Of a stretch of DNA of 37,019 nucleotides, positions 16,856 through 25,198 are shown piece after piece. The DNA lies in NCBI RefSeq assembly GCF_018494065.1, contig NZ_JABBFR010000020.1, positions 1 through 37,019 of the forward strand. Direction: 5' to 3'. The DNA comes from Rosenbergiella gaditana (GTDB lineage: Bacteria > Pseudomonadota > Gammaproteobacteria > Enterobacterales > Enterobacteriaceae). Both the position numbers and the translations under genes were made by a program. Positions within the stretch are counted from its first letter, which is position 1; each line of letters starts with the position of its first letter. The notes under the pieces were generated by a model. It worked only from the letters and a program-made list of their open reading frames with translations, did not search any database and had not been told where the DNA came from.

Positions 16856-17350
16856 CGTTATCTCCTCATAAATGCTCAGCATCAACATAGCACAAAACTT
16901 ATCCTTACCCATTACTTATCTTGATAATTAATAAGGCTATTTTTCATCGCTAAGGTCATAAAAAATTCCATACTGAAAATGTTCTCCATCAACCGCTAGG
17001 TATGCGACTCGTAATGTTGGCCAGACTCTGGCGCGCAGTAATCTGCAATTAAAAGGGTGTTGATACGTTAATGCTGTCATCGCATCGATGACCCTGGTGA
17101 ATACAACTCCTGATATCGTGTATTCGATAAGGTCGGGCGGGTATCGAGTTTACCATCCTTACCAAACTGGAGCTCATTTTTGGGCAATATATGCCCCCCA
17201 ATAGTGACATCGTTTGTAGTGATATCTATCGACTCACGTCAGTCACTGTGTCACTGCTTGCAACGCTGATTATCAAATGCATAAGGTATTCAATTATTTC
17301 TCTACCCCCCGCTTCAATCCGGATGAATAACCAGTGATTCCGGGAAGCAA
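16856..17350. other. Intergenic region with a possible small gene remnant
   Basis: About 495 bases. On the minus strand 17,077-17,238 there is a coding-like run (D-I-T-T-N-D-V-T-I-G-G, then L-Q-F-G-K-D-G-K-L) with no start codon or ribosome site, bounded by stops. I do not recognise the family. The rest shows nothing I can support. Confidence 0.3.
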
Positions 17351-17665
17351 TTAGTTCATCTCATAACATCGTGAGGTAGCAATATTTTGATCCTCACCAC
17401 TGACTGCGCCCATCACGCTACACATAATGTAGTGCTTCCCTCTTCTCAATGTGACCGTGGGTCCGTTAGTGTCGCGCTGAGCAGTGATAAGCGTGGCTCC
17501 CTCATTGAGCAGTTTATCTAAAGGAACTGAAATAGGCTTCAGAGTGGTCGGTAGCTCTAGTGTATTGCCAGGTACTTTCGCGCCGGTCTCAGGTGGCCAC
17601 TGTGCTAACGATAATGGACTCACCAATAGTGTTAAGCTGCTAAGGATCAGTGCAGTTATTTTCAT
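17351..17665 (-). CDS. Small secreted protein of unknown function
   Basis: 104 residues from the ATG at 17665; a TTG at 17680 is an alternative start. It has a classic signal peptide (M-K-I-T, hydrophobic core, S-L-A before Q-W-P). The mature protein is short, with two cysteines (Y-I-M-C-S and S-R-C-Y) that could form a disulfide, and a predicted beta-rich stretch P-T-V-T-L-R-R-G-K-H-Y. I do not recognise a family. Single gene; its neighbours give no functional hint. Confidence 0.6.
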   Translation of the reverse strand: MKITALILSSLTLLVSPLSLAQWPPETGAKVPGNTLELPTTLKPISVPLDKLLNEGATLITAQRDTNGPTVTLRRGKHYIMCSVMGAVSGEDQNIATSRCYEMN

Positions 17666-17833
17666 CCTCAGATACCCCAAAAATTATTATTTAAAAATTG
17701 AGTCTAGCGTAATCGTGCTAGGCAACAGGACATGTCGTTAAATTTATTAAGATAAATCTGGCAGAGTGTGGAATTCTTTTCTAGGCTTAAAATATCACCC
17801 TAATTAATATCCCACAAGAAGAGGTCGGAAAGC

Positions 17834-18004
17834 ATGAATATGATTTCAAAAGGATTGTTGGTCGTCGCTGCAATGACAGCTCTAGCGGGTTGCCAACGCC
17901 ATAACAGCAGCGCACTTGAGAACGGTCGCCCTGTCGCCCCTAGCGGCCAATCAGTACCTGGCGGCCCGGTCGGTTCAGGTCCAGTCGGTCAGCCTCAATC
18001 TTAA
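17834..18004 (+). CDS. Small Gly/Pro-rich lipoprotein
   Basis: 56 residues (17834 ATG to 18004 TAA). The lipoprotein signal ends T-A-L-A-G-C. The mature tail is only about 38 residues, disordered and rich in Gly, Pro and Ser with a repeated G-P-V-G unit. GGAA is 4 bases upstream. A strong terminator follows at once, which supports a real transcript. Function unknown; its size and composition resemble small outer-membrane lipoproteins of enterics. Confidence 0.65.
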   Translation: MNMISKGLLVVAAMTALAGCQRHNSSALENGRPVAPSGQSVPGGPVGSGPVGQPQS

Positions 18005-18008
18005 TAAG

Positions 18009-18036
18009 AAGGAGCCTCATGGGCTCCTTACTTTTT
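18009..18036. terminator. Terminator between the small lipoprotein and yjiX
   Basis: AAGGAGCC (18009-18016) pairs with GGCTCCTT (18022-18029), loop TCATG, then ACTTTTT. It probably stops the + strand lipoprotein transcript and, read the other way, the btsT-yjiX transcript. Confidence 0.8.
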
Positions 18037-18241
18037 AGCAACAGCGCATGCCTCCCTTGCCTTTTCCTGCATATCTCGCCTGTTGACGCTCGCGAAAGAA
18101 ATCTTCGTAACTCATTACTGGACTGTCAGGATGCTTAAGGTGCATATGTTGCACATAGTGCTCATAATCAGGAATTCCTACCAACATATTACCAGCCTGC
18201 GTTAAGCATTTCTTAATACGTCGTAATTGGTGGAAGATCAT
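18035..18241 (-). CDS. yjiX: YjiX/YbdD-family small protein
   Basis: 68 residues, ending in the family's G-M-R-C-C. It has the family core [12 protein letters not shown] and [14 protein letters not shown]. YjiX and YbdD are encoded directly after CstA-family transporters and are thought to support them; the exact role is not established. It starts 18 bases after the btsT stop with a GAGAG site, so it is co-transcribed. Soluble; the conserved C-terminal Cys pair might bind metal, which is inference. Confidence 0.9.
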   Translation of the reverse strand: MIFHQLRRIKKCLTQAGNMLVGIPDYEHYVQHMHLKHPDSPVMSYEDFFRERQQARYAGKGKGGMRCC

Positions 18242-18259
18242 CTCTCAGTTACCTATGTA

Positions 18260-20425
18260 TTAATGATGTGAACCTGATGACATCGTTTTCTTCGCGACAT
18301 CTGGATCCAACTTAGTATACGGCGTTTCAAGATCCGTACGCTGTGACTGTCGAGTAGCTTGCCACCAAACTCTGATTCCGTAAGCAACAATGCCATAGAC
18401 AACAACTAAGAAGAGAATACTCAATCCAGCATTAGTGTAGTTATTCACGACAATATGTTGCCAATTAGCAAGTTGATCAGAAGCCACTGAGCCAGTTCCC
18501 TCTAGGATTTTTTGGCGGTAGATACGCGCCATATAGAAAAATCCTTCTGCTTGCGGATTATCACTGAACAGCTTTAAGATTAGCGCCCAAGTCGTACAAA
18601 TCATCAACCAGACCGCAGGCACAATGGGTACCCAGATATAGCGGTCCCGCTTCATTTTCGCGAGGATCACTGCCACCAGCACTAATGCAACGGCGGCGAG
18701 CATCTGGTTCGATATACCAAATAATGGCCACAAGCTTTTTACACCACCAAGGGGATCCACGACGCCTTGATACAGTAAATAACCCCATAAGCCAACGCAC
18801 CCCGCTGTCCCTAAAATTCCGGCAAGCAGAGAGTTTGTATTTTTTAAGCTTGGAATAAAATTACCCAGTAAATCTTGGAGCATAAAGCGTCCGGCTCGCG
18901 TCCCCGCATCCAGCGCAGTTAAAATAAACAATGCTTCAAAAAGAATCCCGAAGTGATACCAGAACCCCATATCGATAACTGGGATGATGGTATGGAAGAC
19001 CATTGCAATACCGACCGCTAGGGTGGGGGCCCCACCTGCCCGATTGAGGACAGATGGCTCACCGATCGCTGCAGCCGTATGTTGAATCGTTTCTGGAGAG
19101 ATGATAAAGCCCCAGCTACTCACTTTGGCCGCAGCTTGTGCCGTAGCCACTTGCAGTTGCTGCATAATGAGTGCCGCATTATCTCCACCTAGCTCATGGA
19201 GATTTGGCATGGTAATCCCTAACCCAGCAGGCGGAGTATTCATCGCAAAATAAAGACCTGGTTCAATAATCGCGGCTGATACTAATGCCATTAATGCGAC
19301 AAAAGATTCCATTAACATTGCGCCATAGCCAATAAAACGTGCATCGGATTCATTAGCGAGTAATTTAGGCGTTGTACCACTTGAAATTAAAGCATGAAAA
19401 CCCGATACCGCGCCGCAAGCAATAGTAATAAATAAGAACGGGAAAAGAGCACCTTTCCACACTGGGCCATTACCACTGATAAATTGCGTTACCGCCGGCA
19501 TTTTCAACTGAGGATGAAGGATAATAATCCCGATAGCTAACCCGACAATGACGCCTATTTTTAAGAAAGTCGCTAAATAATCGCGAGGAGCAAGAATTAG
19601 CCAAACGGGTAAAAGAGCGGAAATGAAAGCATAGCCAATCAACGCCCAAGTAATAGTCGTGTCTTTAAAGGTTAACGCTGGGCCCCAGTAAGGATCATGA
19701 GCGATGACACCGCCTGACCAGATGGCCAGAAGTAGTAATAACCCCCCAATAATTGATATTTCGCCAACACGTCCAGGGCGAATAAACCTCATATAAATGC
19801 CCATAAAGAGCGCAATAGGTAGCGTAGAACAAACGGTAAACACCCCCCAAGGGCTTTCGGCAAGTGCTTTGACGACAATTAACGCTAATACCGCTAGAAT
19901 AATAATCATTATCAGGAAACAGCCAAAAAGTGCTAAAAATCCAGGAACTGCACCCATCTCCTGCTTAACCATTTCACCTAGTGAATTACCGTTGCGTCGA
20001 CTGGAGATGAATAACACCATAAAGTCTTGCACTGCACCGGCAACCACTACTCCCGCTAATAACCAAAGTGTGCCGGGTAAATAGCCCATTTGTGCAGCCA
20101 ATACAGGCCCCACTAAAGGCCCTGCCCCAGCAATAGCGGCAAAATGGTGGCCAAAAAGGACATAGCGGTTGGTGGGTACGTAGTTTAATCCATCACCATT
20201 GACAAAAGCAGGCGTGGCTCGGGTTGCATCAAGCCCAAGAACATTACGTGAGATATAAAGACTGTAGTAACGGTAAGCCACGAGATAGACCGAGATGGCT
20301 GCAATGACGAGCCACAATGCACTGATACTTTCTCCACGGCGAAGTGCAACGCCCCCGAGACATCCGGCGCCTAATAAAGCGACCAATAACCAGAGTAGGT
20401 GCTTTTTTATAAAATTTTTGTCCAT
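18260..20425 (-). CDS. btsT: Pyruvate/proton symporter BtsT (CstA family)
   Basis: 721 residues with about 18 membrane helices, nearly collinear with E. coli BtsT (YjiY). Signature segments include Y-V-P-T-N-R-Y-V-L-F-G-H-H-F, Q-D-F-M-V-L-F-I-S-S-R-R-N-G, I-L-A-P-R-D-Y-L-A-T and S-G-T-T-P-K-L-L-A-N-E. The C-terminus ends in S-G-S-H-H like BtsT (S-S-H-H), rather than like CstA. It imports pyruvate in symport with protons; E. coli induces it through the BtsS/BtsR system. I found no clear BtsR repeat upstream. The operon sits beside tRNA-Asp, a different place from E. coli. Confidence 0.93.
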   Translation of the reverse strand: MDKNFIKKHLLWLLVALLGAGCLGGVALRRGESISALWLVIAAISVYLVAYRYYSLYISRNVLGLDATRATPAFVNGDGLNYVPTNRYVLFGHHFAAIAGAGPLVGPVLAAQMGYLPGTLWLLAGVVVAGAVQDFMVLFISSRRNGNSLGEMVKQEMGAVPGFLALFGCFLIMIIILAVLALIVVKALAESPWGVFTVCSTLPIALFMGIYMRFIRPGRVGEISIIGGLLLLLAIWSGGVIAHDPYWGPALTFKDTTITWALIGYAFISALLPVWLILAPRDYLATFLKIGVIVGLAIGIIILHPQLKMPAVTQFISGNGPVWKGALFPFLFITIACGAVSGFHALISSGTTPKLLANESDARFIGYGAMLMESFVALMALVSAAIIEPGLYFAMNTPPAGLGITMPNLHELGGDNAALIMQQLQVATAQAAAKVSSWGFIISPETIQHTAAAIGEPSVLNRAGGAPTLAVGIAMVFHTIIPVIDMGFWYHFGILFEALFILTALDAGTRAGRFMLQDLLGNFIPSLKNTNSLLAGILGTAGCVGLWGYLLYQGVVDPLGGVKSLWPLFGISNQMLAAVALVLVAVILAKMKRDRYIWVPIVPAVWLMICTTWALILKLFSDNPQAEGFFYMARIYRQKILEGTGSVASDQLANWQHIVVNNYTNAGLSILFLVVVYGIVAYGIRVWWQATRQSQRTDLETPYTKLDPDVAKKTMSSGSHH

Positions 20426-20740
20426 AGTTTTCCTGTATTAATAATCATTTCCAAAAGCCAATGGCAAACCACAGCATCTTGTCCATAAATGCTGAGCGAA
20501 AGGTAGAATGGTATTACAGATATGGGAGTATGGTCACACGAATATTAAGGGTAATAAGGAAACAACGTCAGTTTTCAATCTGAGTGATGAGAAAAAGGTC
20601 TTTTTAACCAGGTTTTAAGGCTAATGCAGTGATATTGCGGGTAAAGTAGCGAAAATACAGCAGAGGCATAGCACAGGCCATTAGTCACTTCACGACCCAC
20701 TGTGCTGATCTTTAAAAATATCAGAGTAATAGAAACGGAA
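20426..20740 (-). promoter_or_regulatory. btsT upstream region with a CRP-like site
   Basis: About 315 bases with no gene. On the minus strand, TGTGA-CCATAC-TCCCA (20523-20538) matches a CRP site in its first half and roughly in its second, lying about 100 bases upstream of the btsT start. E. coli relatives are under catabolite control, so it is plausible but unproven. Confidence 0.4.
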
Positions 20741-20742
20741 AA

Positions 20743-20768
20743 GCCCAAGTTAGCATGCTAACTTGGGC
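20743..20768 (-). terminator. Terminator of tRNA-Asp copy 1
   Basis: GCCCAAGTTAGC (20743-20754) pairs perfectly with GCTAACTTGGGC (20757-20768); read on the minus strand it is followed by TTTTCCGTTTC. It lies 8 bases after the tRNA 3' end. Confidence 0.75.
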
Positions 20769-20776
20769 CTAAATTT

Positions 20777-20853
20777 TGGCGGAACGGACGGGGCTCGAAC
20801 CCGCGACCCCCTGCGTGACAGGCAGGTATTCTAACCAACTGAACTACCGCTCC
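20777..20853 (-). tRNA. aspV: tRNA-Asp (GTC), copy 1
   Basis: 77-nt tRNA with encoded CCA. On the minus strand it runs from GGAGCGGTAG to GTTCCGCCA; the anticodon loop reads CTGTCAC with GTC, and the T arm has GGTTCGAGCC. The position downstream of dnaQ on the same strand matches E. coli aspV. It is followed by a strong hairpin. Confidence 0.97.
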
Positions 20854-20960
20854 GCGCTTGTCCCCCGTCGGGAACGCTGCGTATACTAATCAGGTTACTG
20901 ATTATCGTCAATAATTATTATGCTGCCCAACGTTCGTTTGCTTCTTTTTCGATCAAACGA

Positions 20961-21689
20961 TTATCGCCACAGGCATTGACCTGATTTTTTCATGATACGG
21001 TCCAAGTAAGCTTCGTGTTCAGTTTGTTCATTCTCTGTCGCATTAATAACGCGAAGTTGACCTGGGGCTTGAGCGGCTCGGTGCTGCGCTAACAAGCCTG
21101 ACTCTGAAGACTGCTCGCTCTCACCGCTAAACGTTAGCAAAGTTTGCCCACCGGTCATGGAAAGGTAGACGTCGGCAAGAATCTCCGCATCGAGTAATGC
21201 GCCGTGCAAGGTCCGTTTGGTATTATCGATATCAAATCGTCCACAGAGCGCATCTAAACTATTTCGTTTCCCTGGAAACTGCTTACGAGCCATGACTAAA
21301 CTATCTGTGATAGTACAGAACTCGCTAGTATGACCAATACCCTGCTTAAGCTTATCGAACTCGTAATCCATAAAGCCAATATCGAAGGGAGCGTTATGAA
21401 TAATCAACTCAGCCCCTTTGATATAGTCGAGAAATTCTTTAGCGATATCACCAAATGAAGGCTTATCACTTAAAAACTCGTCAGAAATACCGTGAACACC
21501 AAAGGCTTCAGGATCAACCAGCCGGTCAGGTTTAATATAAACGTGGAAGTTATTTCCGGTTAAACGACGATTGATGACCTCTACGGCACCAATCTCGATG
21601 ATACGGTGACCTTCATAATGTACACCGACCATATTCATGCCCGTTGTTTCAGTATCAAGGACTATCTGGCGGTTTTTTACTGTGCTCAT
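20961..21689 (-). CDS. dnaQ: DNA polymerase III epsilon subunit (proofreading exonuclease)
   Basis: 242 residues from the ATG at 21689 (GAGAG just upstream; the in-frame ATG nine bases earlier is less likely). DEDD-type 3'-5' exonuclease: ExoI motif L-D-T-E-T-T-G, ExoII N-A-P-F-D-I-G-F-M-D-Y-E, ExoIII H-G-A-L-L-D-A-E-I-L with the catalytic His. The C-terminal tail that binds the alpha subunit is present, ending K-K-S-G-Q-C-L-W-R. Divergent from rnhA and upstream of tRNA-Asp, as in E. coli. Confidence 0.96.
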   Translation of the reverse strand: MSTVKNRQIVLDTETTGMNMVGVHYEGHRIIEIGAVEVINRRLTGNNFHVYIKPDRLVDPEAFGVHGISDEFLSDKPSFGDIAKEFLDYIKGAELIIHNAPFDIGFMDYEFDKLKQGIGHTSEFCTITDSLVMARKQFPGKRNSLDALCGRFDIDNTKRTLHGALLDAEILADVYLSMTGGQTLLTFSGESEQSSESGLLAQHRAAQAPGQLRVINATENEQTEHEAYLDRIMKKSGQCLWR

Positions 21690-21739
21690 AGCTCTCATTC
21701 CGATAAACTTACCGTTTTACCCAAGGAAGTCTACCAGAT

Positions 21740-22207
21740 ATGCGCAAACAGGTAGAAGTTTTCACCGATGGCTCCTGCTTAGGTAATCCCGGACCAGGGG
21801 GATATGCGGCGATTCTACGATATGGCCAACATACCAAAGAATTCAGCGAGGGTTATCAACTGACCACGAATAATAGGATGGAGTTGCTTGCGGCCATCAT
21901 CGCTTTGGAAGCCCTATCGCAACCTTGTGAGGTTACCCTCACTACCGACAGCCAATATGTTCGTCAAGGTATCACCCAATGGATCCACAATTGGAAGAAA
22001 CGCGGATGGAAAACCGCAGATAAAAAGCCGGTAAAAAATGTTGATTTGTGGCAGCGACTCGATCGGGCGTTAAAAGACCACACTATTCACTGGATGTGGG
22101 TAAAAGGCCACGCTGGGCATCCTGAGAATGAGCGCTGTGATGAGTTAGCACGTCAAGCTGCGAATCAGCCTACACTTTCTGACGACGGTTATTTATCCGC
22201 CTCATGA
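21740..22207 (+). CDS. rnhA: Ribonuclease HI
   Basis: 155 residues, the usual E. coli length. It degrades the RNA strand of RNA-DNA hybrids. Metal-binding residues are visible in [14 protein letters not shown] (Asp10), N-R-M-E-L (Glu48) and T-D-S-Q-Y (Asp70); the basic handle W-K-K-R-G-W-K and the H-A-G-H loop are present. Divergent from dnaQ. Its 3' end overlaps the convergent yafS by 19 bp. Confidence 0.96.
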   Translation: MRKQVEVFTDGSCLGNPGPGGYAAILRYGQHTKEFSEGYQLTTNNRMELLAAIIALEALSQPCEVTLTTDSQYVRQGITQWIHNWKKRGWKTADKKPVKNVDLWQRLDRALKDHTIHWMWVKGHAGHPENERCDELARQAANQPTLSDDGYLSAS

Positions 22208-22914
22208 TGATCGTCCAGTGAGCAAATTTGGCGGCTTACGTTGACAGCAGGTCGTAAGCGGGCCCCCTGTGTTGACGATCTTCTTTTCGCTAAGGTCAAT
22301 GGGTAGGTTCGCTTACGCGCTAAAATGATGTTGTTACAACCAAGACTGGGAAAGTGGCGAGTCAGCATGCCCGACTGAGTACGCCAAGGAAGTATTTGCG
22401 TTGCACAACAACTGACAATTTCATAATTCAACAAGCTTAACCAATCGGTCAGGCGACTTCTCGGGTAAAAACGCGCTTTTTGTGCTATGCCCGGCCACCA
22501 GCGAGCGAGTCCTAATAAGCTATACGGATTAAACTCCGAGAGCACTATCCAGCCATCATCCACTAATACGCGATCAACCTCTCGTAACACCTGATGAGGA
22601 TCTTTACTCCATGCCAAAGCATGAGTAATAAGACAGGCATCGATCGATTTACTCATTATTGGCAGTTTTTCGATATCGCCGACAAGGTCAACCTGATCTG
22701 CATCATGGCCGATCCTGACTTGATGGCTTATGGCGCAGCGACTAGTATCGATAGAGTGGCTTAGCGGCCCAATCTTAATGAAATGCGAACCGTAGAGTTT
22801 ACTTAACCAAGGCTGTATCTCATCACTGATCACCGTCTGGAACTGTGGCCCCCAACGCAATGCACACCATTGCAAAGGGCTGGAAGGAGGACGACTGATT
22901 TTTGCAATCTTCAT
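22189..22914 (-). CDS. yafS: YafS-family SAM-dependent methyltransferase
   Basis: 241 residues of the methyltransferase-11 type. The N-terminus has [25 protein letters not shown] and the core [16 protein letters not shown], then [13 protein letters not shown], match E. coli YafS. The classic G-x-G-x-G loop is poor, as it is in E. coli YafS. Substrate unknown. It lies divergent from gloB, as in enterics. Confidence 0.9.
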   Translation of the reverse strand: MKIAKISRPPSSPLQWCALRWGPQFQTVISDEIQPWLSKLYGSHFIKIGPLSHSIDTSRCAISHQVRIGHDADQVDLVGDIEKLPIMSKSIDACLITHALAWSKDPHQVLREVDRVLVDDGWIVLSEFNPYSLLGLARWWPGIAQKARFYPRSRLTDWLSLLNYEIVSCCATQILPWRTQSGMLTRHFPSLGCNNIILARKRTYPLTLAKRRSSTQGARLRPAVNVSRQICSLDDHHEADK

Positions 22915-22949
22915 TAAGTAATCACTGGTTACATGATAAAGGAATCTTT

Positions 22950-23711
22950 ATGAGCTTAACACTAACAGCCCTCCCCGCATTAGAAGATAATTATATATGG
23001 GCTTTGATCGATGACAATAATCGAGCCATCATTATTGATCCGGGTGATGCTCAACCCGTATTAGAGGCGATCGATAAACAACACTTGAAACTCGAAGCAG
23101 TCCTTCTGACGCACCATCACGCTGATCATACTGGCGGGGTTAAAGCTCTCACCGCACAGTTTCCTTCGTTACCGGTTTATGGCCCTCAAGAGACACTGAG
23201 TAAAGGTGCTACACAGCAAGTCGAAGAAGGTGACAGCGTTGAACTGCTTAACCACACCTTTAGCGTGATCGCCACCCCGGGCCATACCTTAGGCCATATT
23301 GTTTATTATGCGAAACCTTATCTATTCTGTGGGGATACGCTGTTTTCCGGCGGTTGTGGGCGGCTCTTTGAAGGGACTGCAGCCCAGATGTTTAACTCAT
23401 TATCTCGCCTAAATCAGTTACCCAAAGAGACACTTGTCTGCTGTGCTCACGAGTACACACTCTCCAACTTAGACTTTGCCCATCGCACCTTACCGCAGAA
23501 TTTAATGATCAGCGATTACAGAAATAAAGTAAAAAAATTGAGAGAGAACCATCAAATAACGCTCCCTACCACACTGGAAACAGAGCGATTAATCAATGTA
23601 TTTCTGATGACAGAGCAACCAGAAGTGATCGCGCTATTCAATGATAATCCCGCCCTTACCAGTGCCGAACAACGCTTCGCCGAGTTACGTCATCGAAAAG
23701 ACCAAGGCTAA
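22950..23711 (+). CDS. gloB: Hydroxyacylglutathione hydrolase (glyoxalase II)
   Basis: 253 residues from ATG 22950 with AAGGAA upstream; the longer frame to 22,902 lacks support. Metallo-beta-lactamase fold with [19 protein letters not shown] and F-C-G-D-T-L-F as metal ligands, plus the glutathione-binding N-Y-R-N-K-like segment (D-Y-R-N-K) near the C-terminus. It hydrolyses S-lactoylglutathione to lactate in methylglyoxal detoxification. Confidence 0.96.
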   Translation: MSLTLTALPALEDNYIWALIDDNNRAIIIDPGDAQPVLEAIDKQHLKLEAVLLTHHHADHTGGVKALTAQFPSLPVYGPQETLSKGATQQVEEGDSVELLNHTFSVIATPGHTLGHIVYYAKPYLFCGDTLFSGGCGRLFEGTAAQMFNSLSRLNQLPKETLVCCAHEYTLSNLDFAHRTLPQNLMISDYRNKVKKLRENHQITLPTTLETERLINVFLMTEQPEVIALFNDNPALTSAEQRFAELRHRKDQG

Positions 23712-23779
23712 GTTTAGGGTTGTGTTAGGCGGCATGCTCACGTATCATTGCCTGTCTTTTAATCGACCAATGAACTTTT

Positions 23780-25156
23780 ATGAAGACTAAAGCGATATTT
23801 CTCGCCTCAGTCTTGTTGTTCAGTTGCCAAGTATCAAGGAGTGGTGCGGGCGAGCCTGAGCAACATGCACAGAGTCTGTCTTCAGCGAGTCAAGGAAGTG
23901 ATGGTAATCTTGGAGAGCGCATGTTGTCTCCCCATTGGCAGGATGATGGGAATGCAACAGCACAAAACAGTGATCTCTGGAAAACCGTTAGCGACGAGTT
24001 GAAGATGAAGGTTCCGAATAATCCTCGGATCCGCGAACAAAAACTGAAGTATTTGAAGGATAAGAGTTATCTCCACGAGGTAACTGCTCAAGCAGAACCG
24101 TATATGTACTGGATTGTCGACCAGATACAGAAACGTAAAATGCCGATGGAGCTGGTACTTTTACCTATAGTGGAGAGTGCTTTTGACCCCCATGCAACAT
24201 CCAATGCTAACGCTGCTGGAATTTGGCAAATCGTAGCAAGCACGGGGAAAAATTACGGATTAAAACAGACACAGTGGTATGACGGTAGACGCGATGTTGT
24301 CGCATCAACCACCGTTGCACTGGATATGTTACAACGTCTGAACAAGATGTTTCACGGTGATTGGTTGCTGACAGTGGCAGCTTATAACAGTGGTGAAGGT
24401 CGAGTTCTGAATGCGATGAAGTACAACCGAGCACGTGGTAAGCCGACCGATTTTTGGAACTTATCGCTGCCCAAAGAAACGACTGTGTATATTCCGAAAA
24501 TGTTGGCATTGAGCCAGCTAATTAAGAATCCACATCAGTACGGGATTAAGTTACCGAAAGCGAATACCGGTCGAGCCCTAGCGAAGGTGAATATTGGTAA
24601 GCAAATTAACTTAACCCAAGTCGCCTCAATGACAGGCATCCCTGTCGGACGACTGAAGAGTTTCAATGCTGGCTACAAGCGCGGTACAACCGCTCCAAGT
24701 GGACCGCAATATGTAATGGTACCTAAATCGCATGTCGTTAGGCTGAAAGATTCTTTAGCCACCGAAGATATAGAAGCTGTGCAGCCTATGGCGGTTGCCG
24801 CAACGAGTTCAGTTTCACGTTATAAAGTTCGATCGGGTGATACCCTTTCAACCATAGCAGCAAAACACGGATTGAGCGTCCGAGCATTAAAGTCGATGAA
24901 CAATTTACGTACTGCACAGGTACGCATTGGTCAGACCTTAGAGCTAGGCGGTCAAGATAAAAACAGCAGGCAACAACTGGCTGATAATGGAAATAGCATC
25001 ACCTATAGGATTCGTAAGGGTGATTCTCTTTCCAGCATCGCAGAGCGTCATGGCGTGAACATCAAAGATGTTCTGCGCTGGAATGGTAGTTTGACGCGTG
25101 ATGAACAATCGCTGCAACCAGGTAAGAAACTGACGTTATTCGTTAATAACTCTTAA
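23780..25156 (+). CDS. mltD: Membrane-bound lytic murein transglycosylase D
   Basis: 458 residues. It is a lipoprotein with the lipobox L-L-F-S-C after a short hydrophobic signal. The goose-lysozyme-type domain has the catalytic Glu in P-I-V-E-S-A-F-D-P, then N-A-A-G-I-W-Q-I and A-A-Y-N-S-G-E-G-R-V. Two LysM repeats close the protein (Y-K-V-R-S-G-D-T-L-S-T-I-A and Y-R-I-R-K-G-D-S-L-S-S-I-A). It cleaves peptidoglycan with formation of anhydro-muropeptides. Order gloB-mltD as in E. coli. A bidirectional terminator separates it from pqqF. Confidence 0.95.
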   Translation: MKTKAIFLASVLLFSCQVSRSGAGEPEQHAQSLSSASQGSDGNLGERMLSPHWQDDGNATAQNSDLWKTVSDELKMKVPNNPRIREQKLKYLKDKSYLHEVTAQAEPYMYWIVDQIQKRKMPMELVLLPIVESAFDPHATSNANAAGIWQIVASTGKNYGLKQTQWYDGRRDVVASTTVALDMLQRLNKMFHGDWLLTVAAYNSGEGRVLNAMKYNRARGKPTDFWNLSLPKETTVYIPKMLALSQLIKNPHQYGIKLPKANTGRALAKVNIGKQINLTQVASMTGIPVGRLKSFNAGYKRGTTAPSGPQYVMVPKSHVVRLKDSLATEDIEAVQPMAVAATSSVSRYKVRSGDTLSTIAAKHGLSVRALKSMNNLRTAQVRIGQTLELGGQDKNSRQQLADNGNSITYRIRKGDSLSSIAERHGVNIKDVLRWNGSLTRDEQSLQPGKKLTLFVNNS

Positions 25157-25167
25157 TATATCGACTG

Positions 25168-25198
25168 AAAAAGCTGTTCGTCCTGAACAGCTTTTTTT
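25168..25198. terminator. Bidirectional terminator between mltD and pqqF
   Basis: AAAAAGCTGTTC (25168-25179) pairs perfectly with GAACAGCTTTTT (25185-25196) around GTCCT, with T-runs on both strands. It serves the convergent mltD and pqq transcripts and marks the left edge of the pqq insertion. Confidence 0.9.
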
